From an uncultured Erysipelotrichaceae bacterium (lineage in GTDB: Bacteria > Bacillota_I > Bacilli_A > RF39 > UBA660), in the NCBI GenBank assembly GCA_902797415.1, contig CADBSQ010000011.1, positions 1 to 5,317 of the forward strand: a stretch of DNA of 5,317 nucleotides. Reading direction: 5' to 3'. The first letter of the stretch is position 1; each line of letters starts with the position of its first letter. The notes beneath the pieces are model-generated. The model was not told the DNA's origin and made no database searches. It was given only the letters and a program-made list of their open reading frames with translations. The translations under genes were made by a program, and so were the position numbers. Positions 1 to 3,971 of this stretch are shown piece by piece.

Positions 1-1
1 T

Positions 2-298
2 GATTGTACTAGTGAAATAGTAAATAATCCTGTATACTGCATTTTAAATCTATGTAGGTTTTATGCTTTAATTAAAGATGATTTAACTCTATCTAAGTAT
101 GATGGTGGTAAATGGGCACTTGAAAATATGAACTCTAACTATAATGATGTTATAGAAAGTGCGATGAATGATTATATGGGTGATACTTCAAGTGATTATG
201 ATAGTAAAAGATTGAAGGAATTTGCAAACGAAGCAATTTCTATTATAAATGGAATTATTAATTTAAATTCTGAGTTATTAAAGCAAATAAACAAATAA
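2..298 (+). CDS. Aminoglycoside adenylyltransferase-like protein, C-terminal part (5' end outside window)
   Basis: Only the last 98 codons are present, open from the left edge and ending at TAA. The visible part resembles the helical C-terminal domain of AadA/ANT(9)-type nucleotidyltransferases (formerly DUF4111). Near the start is PVYCILNLCRF, then the SKYDGGKWALEN stretch, matching the family pattern of a conserved LNLCR helix followed by SK-x-x-GG-x-WAL. In this family the domain helps bind the aminocyclitol drug, while the N-terminal nucleotidyltransferase domain (not visible here) transfers AMP from ATP. Without the N-terminal catalytic residues, activity and drug specificity cannot be judged, and many chromosomal homologues are not proven resistance genes. 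The LysE-type gene starts 26 bases after the stop with no terminator between them, so the two are probably cotranscribed. Bases 167-250 of this gene have a decayed relative at 2083-2150. Confidence 0.75.
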   Translation, partial: DCTSEIVNNPVYCILNLCRFYALIKDDLTLSKYDGGKWALENMNSNYNDVIESAMNDYMGDTSSDYDSKRLKEFANEAISIINGIINLNSELLKQINK

Positions 299-311
299 AT
301 AAAAAAAGTAT

Positions 312-316
312 GGAAG
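312..316 (+). promoter_or_regulatory. Ribosome binding site that decides the LysE start
   Basis: GGAAG lies 8 nt before the ATG at 325. The earlier in-frame ATG at 310 overlaps this motif and has only an A-run before it. The motif therefore favours starting at 325 rather than 310. Confidence 0.6.
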
Positions 317-324
317 TTGATAAT

Positions 325-936
325 ATGTATAAAAAATATTTTGATGGATTAAGGTTTGGAATGTTACTTCAGTTAGCATTTGGTCCAATGTGTTTAATGG
401 TTTTTAACACTGCTAAGAATGTAAACTTTATTGTAGCCATGTCACTGGTACTTGCTATTGCACTAGTAGATGCTTTTTATATACTTCTAGCTGCACTTGG
501 AGTAAACAAATTATTAGATAATAAAAAAACTAAAACTACATTTAAAATAATAGGATCATTAGTATTAATTTTATTTGGACTAAACATAATCTTAAGTGTT
601 TTTGATATAAATATAATACCTGGTTTAAACTTAAAGCCTAGTTCTACAAATATATTTGTTCAGGGGCTTATTCTTACATTATCTAACCCTATAACAATTG
701 TATTTTGGGGAAGTGTTTTAACAACTAAAATAATTGATGATGGATTAAAAAAGAATGAATTGATAATATTTTCTGTGGGATTAGTATCATCAACATTATT
801 TTTCTTAAGCTTCATAGCGTTTTTAGGGACAGTTTTATCTAGTTTTATACCAGAGGCAGTATCAAGAGTGTTAAACATAATTGTTGGGTTATTGATAGTG
901 ATTTTTGGGTTAAAGATGCTTATGAAAAAAGAGTAG
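325..936 (+). CDS. LysE/RhtB-family exporter
   Basis: This is a 203-residue, strongly hydrophobic protein with about six predicted membrane segments (roughly residues 9-29, 33-55, 74-93, 110-132, 146-170 and 178-199). The layout and motifs fit LysE-type translocators: an FGP motif at residues 19-21 in the first helix, an aspartate in the second (D49, VDAFY), and SNP followed by FWG in the fourth (residues 120-129). The usual family length is about 190-220, so the protein looks complete. Family members export amino acids or related small molecules from the cytoplasm; the substrate here cannot be inferred. I chose ATG 325 because a GGAAG motif sits 8 nt upstream; starting at ATG 310 would add five residues (MEVDN). 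It follows the adenylyltransferase gene closely, probably in one transcript, and is closed by the terminator at 937-971. Confidence 0.85.
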   Translation: MYKKYFDGLRFGMLLQLAFGPMCLMVFNTAKNVNFIVAMSLVLAIALVDAFYILLAALGVNKLLDNKKTKTTFKIIGSLVLILFGLNIILSVFDINIIPGLNLKPSSTNIFVQGLILTLSNPITIVFWGSVLTTKIIDDGLKKNELIIFSVGLVSSTLFFLSFIAFLGTVLSSFIPEAVSRVLNIIVGLLIVIFGLKMLMKKE

Positions 937-971
937 AGCGGGTTTCATTTATGGATGAAATTTGCTTTTTT
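937..971 (+). terminator. Intrinsic terminator after the LysE gene
   Basis: A 12-bp stem (937-948 with 955-966, including three G-T pairs) closes a 6-nt loop and runs into six T residues (966-971). It begins one base after the LysE stop codon, so it ends the adenylyltransferase-LysE transcript and separates it from the radical SAM gene. Confidence 0.85.
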
Positions 972-998
972 ATTTTCATTAATTTATATAAAAAAATA

Positions 999-1007
999 TG
1001 ATATAAT
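999..1007 (+). promoter_or_regulatory. Extended -10 promoter for the radical SAM gene
   Basis: A perfect TATAAT (1002-1007) is preceded by TGA (999-1001), the TGn of an extended -10 element. Only a weak -35 candidate exists (TTAATT, 979-984, 17-bp spacer). Transcription would start near 1014, leaving a leader of under 20 nt that holds just the AAGGAGG site at 1019-1025. It lies just after the LysE terminator, so the radical SAM gene is an independent unit. Confidence 0.75.
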
Positions 1008-1031
1008 ATATACCCAAGAAGGAGGAATTAT

Positions 1032-2087
1032 ATGATTAAAGATCTATGTTTTGAAATAATAGAAAAGTGTCTTAACAATTGTAAATTCTGTTCTTCTAAT
1101 TCAAATTGTAAAAAAAGTCAAATTATAGAATTTGAAGATTTTAAAAGAGTAATTGATTATTTTATGGATAATGGTGGAATTGAAGAACTATCTTTATCTG
1201 GCGGTGAACCTTTTTTGCATCCAGATTTAATTAAAATGGTTGAGTATGCAAAGTCGCTAGATATAAGAACGGTTATCTTTACAAGCGGTGTTATTGAAGA
1301 GACCGAGCAATCTCTAGAATATAAAAAATTCATTCTAGATGAAATGAATGCTAGATTAGATGAAGTTGAAAAATACGAGCCTAATAATGAATATTTAAAG
1401 TCAATTATAAGAAAACACTATAATAGGGCAATCCAAAAAAAAGATTCTTTTATTGACAGAGCAACATTGCGTCAATTAAAAACAATTGGACTTGATAAAA
1501 TAGTATTTGACATTCAAGCATATGAAACTAAGACAGATAGTTATATTATGGGACGAGATGAAAAATCCCGTCAAGCTGCATTAGACTCCTTAATGAATGC
1601 ATATTTTGAAAAGCTTGATATAGATATTCACTTTGTTCCGATGAAACCTAATTATAAGGAAATAGGTGATATATTGGAATTAATAGATATTATTAATGTA
1701 AAGCAGATAAGTTTTTTGAATTTTTTGCCACAAGGCAGGGGCAGGATAAATAGTAGTGAATTAATGATGACAGAAGAAGAGAAACAAGAGTTTTTTAAGT
1801 TACTGGAGAATAGTAAAGATTTTTTTGCTGGAAATATGAGAATTGGAAATCCGCTTTTTGATGATGATATGCATAAATGTAATGCTGGATTAGAAAAATT
1901 AGATATAAAGTTCAATGGAGATGTATTACCTTGCCCAGCATTCAAAGAATTAACGTCCGAAGAGTGTGAAAAATTCGGAATTAAGATACCAAATATATAT
2001 AGAAATCTAGAAGATGTACATGTCCCTGGCAAGGGTAAGAGAGCTAAACAATTATGCAAACAAGTTTATAGAAATAGAATTAAATGA
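1032..2087 (+). CDS. Radical SAM protein with partial SPASM-like C-terminus
   Basis: The 351-residue protein has the CxxxCxxC cluster-binding motif at C13, C17 and C20, and the SAM-contacting GGEP motif at residues 57-60. The family binds a 4Fe-4S cluster and cleaves S-adenosylmethionine to a 5'-deoxyadenosyl radical. A basic/acidic insert (about 95-145) looks helical. FLPQGRGR (231-238) resembles the late-barrel segment of SPASM-type radical SAM enzymes. After the barrel, C283, NG at 295-296 and C301 resemble the start of a SPASM auxiliary-cluster region, but where CxxC would be expected there is LCKQV (341-345), and the protein ends six residues later. The DNA there merges into a decayed adenylyltransferase tail, so the C-terminus may be truncated. 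AAGGAGG lies 6 nt before the ATG. No peptide substrate gene is visible nearby, and the substrate is unknown. Confidence 0.85.
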   Translation: MIKDLCFEIIEKCLNNCKFCSSNSNCKKSQIIEFEDFKRVIDYFMDNGGIEELSLSGGEPFLHPDLIKMVEYAKSLDIRTVIFTSGVIEETEQSLEYKKFILDEMNARLDEVEKYEPNNEYLKSIIRKHYNRAIQKKDSFIDRATLRQLKTIGLDKIVFDIQAYETKTDSYIMGRDEKSRQAALDSLMNAYFEKLDIDIHFVPMKPNYKEIGDILELIDIINVKQISFLNFLPQGRGRINSSELMMTEEEKQEFFKLLENSKDFFAGNMRIGNPLFDDDMHKCNAGLEKLDIKFNGDVLPCPAFKELTSEECEKFGIKIPNIYRNLEDVHVPGKGKRAKQLCKQVYRNRIK

Positions 2088-2155
2088 TTATAAGGGTGAT
2101 ACTCCAAGTTATTATGATAATAAAAGGTTGAAGGAATTTCTATTATAAATGAATT
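2083..2155 (+). pseudogene. Decayed duplicate of the adenylyltransferase 3' end
   Basis: Bases 2083-2139 align without gaps to 167-223, the 3' part of the first gene, with 5 differences in 57 positions. After a 16-base deletion relative to bases 224-239, the match resumes (2140-2151 with 240-251) and fades by about 2160. In the matching frame it reads as NDYKGDTPSYYDNKRLKEF, against NDYMGDTSSDYDSKRLKEF in the first gene, then shifts frame and stops at once. No start codon, ribosome binding site or nucleotidyltransferase domain accompanies it. A weaker match (2066-2074 with 150-158) suggests homology may begin inside the last codons of the radical SAM gene. It is the tail of a second copy or paralogue, most of which has been lost. 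Confidence 0.85.
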
Positions 2156-2191
2156 ACTAGAAATTAATACAAATAGTTTTGTTATCGAAAA

Positions 2192-2218
2192 TTTAACATA
2201 TTTCTTGTATATGTTAAA
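2192..2218 (+). promoter_or_regulatory. Perfect inverted repeat overlapping a -35 element, possible operator
   Basis: TTTAACATAT (2192-2201) and its exact reverse complement ATATGTTAAA (2209-2218) flank a 7-nt spacer. The -35 hexamer at 2205-2210 lies in the spacer and right arm, where a bound dimeric repressor would block RNA polymerase. The downstream flank is A-rich rather than T-rich, so it is not a + strand terminator. A related imperfect repeat lies at 3748-3771. No regulator gene is visible in the window. Confidence 0.5.
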
Positions 2219-2233
2219 AAAATATGCTATATT
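2205..2233 (+). promoter_or_regulatory. Sigma-A-like promoter upstream of the leader ORF
   Basis: TTGTAT (2205-2210), a 17-bp spacer, and TATATT (2228-2233) preceded by TGC (extended -10) make a good vegetative promoter. Transcription would start near 2240, just ahead of a short leader ORF and two terminators. Confidence 0.7.
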
Positions 2234-2250
2234 ATCTGTACAAGGAAAAA

Positions 2251-2289
2251 ATGGTAATACATTTTTGTAAGGGGTCTATTTTCGGATAG
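2251..2289 (+). CDS. Putative 12-residue leader peptide
   Basis: ATG at 2251 opens a 12-codon frame, MVIHFCKGSIFG, ending at TAG 2287-2289. AAGGA (2242-2246) sits 4 nt upstream, a rather short spacing. The frame lies a few bases after the predicted transcription start, and its last six codons and stop fall inside the terminator hairpin at 2270-2295, so a ribosome translating it would interfere with folding. This is the layout of ribosome-mediated attenuators that control antibiotic-resistance and amino-acid genes. I do not recognise the peptide, and a chance ORF of this size is quite possible. There is no run of one amino acid that would point to an amino-acid sensor. Confidence 0.4.
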   Translation: MVIHFCKGSIFG

Positions 2290-2301
2290 AGCCCTATTTT
2301 T
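2270..2301 (+). terminator. Terminator or attenuator hairpin overlapping the leader ORF
   Basis: The arms at 2270-2279 and 2286-2295 pair with one G-G mismatch (or an equivalent bulge). The loop is TTTCGG, and a further T-G pair would leave a TTCG tetraloop. Five T residues follow (2297-2301). A transcript from the promoter at 2205-2233 would stop after about 60 nt unless the hairpin is prevented from forming. Confidence 0.7.
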
Positions 2302-2308
2302 CTGCACT

Positions 2309-2338
2309 AAAATCTAGATAAATTGTCTAGTTTTTTTT
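2309..2338 (+). terminator. Second terminator with a competing hairpin
   Basis: CTAGAT (2314-2319) pairs with GTCTAG (2325-2330); flanking A residues pair with the start of an eight-T run (2331-2338). An alternative 8-bp perfect stem, 2315-2322 with 2336-2343, uses the same left arm and part of the T run, so the two folds exclude each other. Together with the hairpin at 2270-2295 this would stop transcripts from the leader promoter and from the radical SAM gene. Confidence 0.6.
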
Positions 2339-2373
2339 ATCTAAACTAAAAAAAATTATTTTACTGAAATGTA

Positions 2374-2382
2374 TGTTATAAT
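2374..2382 (+). promoter_or_regulatory. Extended -10 promoter for the membrane protein gene
   Basis: TGT followed by TATAAT (2377-2382) gives a full extended -10; no good -35 is seen at the right distance. It lies after both terminators and about 37 nt before the GTG start at 2419, so the downstream operon can be transcribed independently of the upstream leader. Confidence 0.65.
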
Positions 2383-2418
2383 GTGATTAAATAATAGGAA
2401 AGTTGGAGGAGACAAGTT

Positions 2419-2943
2419 GTGGATAAGAATTTGAATGAAGGAAAAGAAAAAAATAATACAAAACCAAATGAAGAAAACAACCAGAAAATTATACAAAATA
2501 ATGTTAATATCAAACTAAATAAAAAACCAGATATATTGATTGGTAGTTTATTAATTTTACCTTTATATATAGTTGTTTATGTTATATTAATAAGCGTATT
2601 AAGAATAGAGATAAACTTTAATCCTTACATATTACTGTCTATCCTTATGTATTTGCCTGTATTTATTGGAATATTATTATCTTACAAATACTATGGAGAA
2701 GAAGCAAGTAAAATTTTTAGCTCTCTAATTATTTTTTTCATTGTTATAGCATTGTTTAATTTTTATAATGTATCTTTTGATGAGCTTGAAAGATTAAATG
2801 ATTTAACTTCATACTACGGATGGCTAGTATCCTCTGTTATTGCAAGAATAATTGCCTGTGCTTATTATGGCTCACTTGTAGGTAAGAAAAAAGCATTAAA
2901 TTTTTTTGTTTTATATGTTATTACAGTTATTTGGTTTTTATGA
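2419..2943 (+). CDS. Membrane protein of unknown function, about five helices
   Basis: I do not recognise the family. The 174-residue protein starts with a polar, low-complexity tail (residues 1-37, of which 11 are Asn and 8 Lys), followed by about five hydrophobic segments: roughly 39-61, 69-89, 98-116, 133-154 and 159-174. The last helix ends at the stop codon, with no polar tail after it. A loop with acidic residues (DELERLND, 121-128) separates helices 3 and 4. The start is GTG, chosen because GGAGG (2405-2409) lies 9 nt upstream and no in-frame ATG is near. The stop overlaps the ATG of the next small gene as ATGA, and the CYTH-like gene follows, which suggests a functional link among the three. 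Function could be membrane anchoring, transport or signalling; nothing visible decides. Confidence 0.7.
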   Translation: MDKNLNEGKEKNNTKPNEENNQKIIQNNVNIKLNKKPDILIGSLLILPLYIVVYVILISVLRIEINFNPYILLSILMYLPVFIGILLSYKYYGEEASKIFSSLIIFFIVIALFNFYNVSFDELERLNDLTSYYGWLVSSVIARIIACAYYGSLVGKKKALNFFVLYVITVIWFL

Positions 2944-3107
2944 GAAATAAATTAAACAAAAATGCTGATTTTAGTGGATACATACAAAGAAAAGAATCAA
3001 ATAAAATAGAAAATGAGATCTTTATAAAAATACTTAAGGGAAAAATACCAGATATAGATGATTTTGTTAAAGATATTATTTCATTTAATCGTTACAGATA
3101 TGGATAA
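2940..3107 (+). CDS. Small 55-residue protein, translationally coupled
   Basis: ATG at 2940 overlaps the membrane protein stop as ATGA and opens a 55-codon frame ending at TAA 3105-3107. The protein is soluble and charged: a Lys/Asn-rich start (MRNKLNKNADF), a middle region NKIENEIFIKILKGKIP, an acidic patch (DIDD, 38-41) and an end rich in aromatic and basic residues (FNRYRYG). There is no Shine-Dalgarno motif before it, only T-rich DNA, so translation would rely on ribosomes finishing the upstream gene. The frame fills the gap almost exactly: it ends 21 bases before the next gene, whose AAGGAGG site begins 7 bases after the stop. I do not recognise the family. Alternatively it is a C-terminal extension reached by a -1 shift at GGTTTTTA, or the remains of one after a frameshift mutation. 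Confidence 0.6.
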   Translation: MRNKLNKNADFSGYIQRKESNKIENEIFIKILKGKIPDIDDFVKDIISFNRYRYG

Positions 3108-3128
3108 AAAGCTTAAGGAGGTATAATT

Positions 3129-3743
3129 ATGCAAGTTGAAGTAGGATTTAAACTAGATAAAGAACTAGAATACTATAGAAAAATGATGGAAGAACATAAC
3201 TCTATAAATGTTTATAATGCAGAGGTAAGAGACATTTATTATACTAGGGAAAGTTTAGATAATAAAAGTGAAAACGAAATAAAATGTAGTTGTGTTAGGA
3301 TAAGACAAGATAGAAAACTAGATTATGATTTAAAACCAAAGGGTGATTGGAAATACTCTTTTCAAAATCTGACACTTAAGAATAAAAGTACTACCTTTAA
3401 AATAAGTAATAAAAAGCTAAATAGTATGACCAAAGACGAAGTTATAAATTTATTAAAAAAAGAAGGTTTTAAAAAGGTGTTTGATACTAAAAAGTTAGAT
3501 ATACACTATAGTATTGATGGTTATAACGGCGATATTCAGTTTCAACCAGTAGAAAATATAGGATTACTTGTTTACTATTATAATGATGATTATATTGGTA
3601 TGCCATTTAAGGAACAAAGAAAAAAACTTATTGATGAATTGAACTTAGTTGGCTTTAATTTTAGTTATGATAAATTGGGTCTTGATAAACTAAGAACTTT
3701 CTACTACGGAAAAGAACTATATAGTGATAATCAAAACGGTTAA
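3129..3743 (+). CDS. CYTH-like (triphosphate tunnel) domain protein
   Basis: This 204-residue protein has the order of elements of CYTH proteins (class IV adenylate cyclase / thiamine triphosphatase superfamily). A first strand VEVGFKL (3-9) matches the ExExK motif except that Gly6 replaces the second Glu. Then come RDIYYT (34-39), the basic strand CVRIRQD (55-61), a helix with its DEVINLLKKEGF segment (103-114), KKLDIHYSIDG (121-131), QFQPVENIG (137-145) in the place of the usual FxExE strand, and a C-terminal SYDKLGL helix (179-185). The family binds triphosphate-containing substrates with divalent metal inside a beta tunnel. Several acidic metal-binding positions seem weak here, so catalysis is uncertain; ligand binding is possible. 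The start has a near-perfect TAAGGAGGT site (3114-3122). It is the last gene of the membrane protein operon and is followed by a terminator. Confidence 0.65.
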   Translation: MQVEVGFKLDKELEYYRKMMEEHNSINVYNAEVRDIYYTRESLDNKSENEIKCSCVRIRQDRKLDYDLKPKGDWKYSFQNLTLKNKSTTFKISNKKLNSMTKDEVINLLKKEGFKKVFDTKKLDIHYSIDGYNGDIQFQPVENIGLLVYYYNDDYIGMPFKEQRKKLIDELNLVGFNFSYDKLGLDKLRTFYYGKELYSDNQNG

Positions 3744-3747
3744 TGAA

Positions 3748-3771
3748 TTAACACATGTCTAGATATGTTAA
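3748..3771 (+). repeat. Imperfect inverted repeat related to the one at 2192-2218
   Basis: TTAACACAT (3748-3756) and ATATGTTAA (3763-3771) pair with one mismatch around GTCTAG. The right arm with its A-run (3763-3774) is identical over 12 bases to 2209-2220. No matching promoter is seen over it, so it is either a second binding site or part of the 3' end of the CYTH transcript. Confidence 0.35.
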
Positions 3772-3783
3772 AAATTACATTAA

Positions 3784-3826
3784 ATACATATAAATGCTTC
3801 AAGCGTTTTTTCTTTATTATATGTAT
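3784..3826 (+). terminator. Terminator after the CYTH-like gene, nested in a longer inverted repeat
   Basis: A 7-bp hairpin (3792-3798 with 3802-3808, 3-nt loop, one T-G pair) leads into six T residues (3806-3811), the form of an intrinsic terminator. It is enclosed by a perfect 10-bp inverted repeat (3784-3793 with 3817-3826). The region to the next promoter (3827-3894) holds nothing else I can support. Confidence 0.65.
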
Positions 3827-3894
3827 CTACTTGAAAATAATAAAGAAGAAATAAATGATGTGAGACCAAAATTAGAAAAAATTTAAAATAATTC

Positions 3895-3925
3895 TTGACT
3901 TAATATGTTCTTTAAATTGTATAAT
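3895..3925 (+). promoter_or_regulatory. Promoter for hydrolase-reductase operon, 19-bp spacer
   Basis: TTGACT (3895-3900) and TATAAT (3920-3925) are near-consensus but 19 bp apart, longer than the usual 17. Such spacing is typical of promoters activated by MerR-family regulators. An 8-bp direct repeat AATTGTAT (3915-3922 and 3928-3935) overlaps the -10 with a 13-bp period. Transcription would start near 3932, giving a leader of about 40 nt. Confidence 0.65.
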
Positions 3926-3971
3926 AGAATTGTATTGTTTTTTAAAATTAAATTAGAAAGAAGGTAAAATA

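Noticed and set aside
660..878. Minus-strand ORF of 72 codons inside the LysE gene
   Set aside because: It lies wholly opposite a clear membrane-protein gene, with no ribosome binding site or promoter of its own; a shadow frame.
1072..1120. The cysteine-rich start of the radical SAM protein read as a ferredoxin-like domain
   Set aside because: CxxxCxxC followed by GGEP is the radical SAM signature; the extra C6 and C26 do not make a second cluster motif.
1652..2059. Minus-strand ORF of 135 codons inside the radical SAM gene
   Set aside because: The serine- and leucine-rich composition is that expected from the reverse complement of an AT-rich gene; no independent signals.
2192..2220. The inverted repeat read as a terminator for the radical SAM transcript
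   Set aside because: The stem is entirely A/T apart from one C-G pair per arm and is followed by A residues, not T residues, on the + strand.
3794..3886. A 30-codon ORF between the CYTH-like and hydrolase genes (internal Met at 3821)
   Set aside because: Its start lies within the terminator hairpin and neither possible start has a ribosome binding site. It could be the tail of a lost gene, but I recognise nothing in it.
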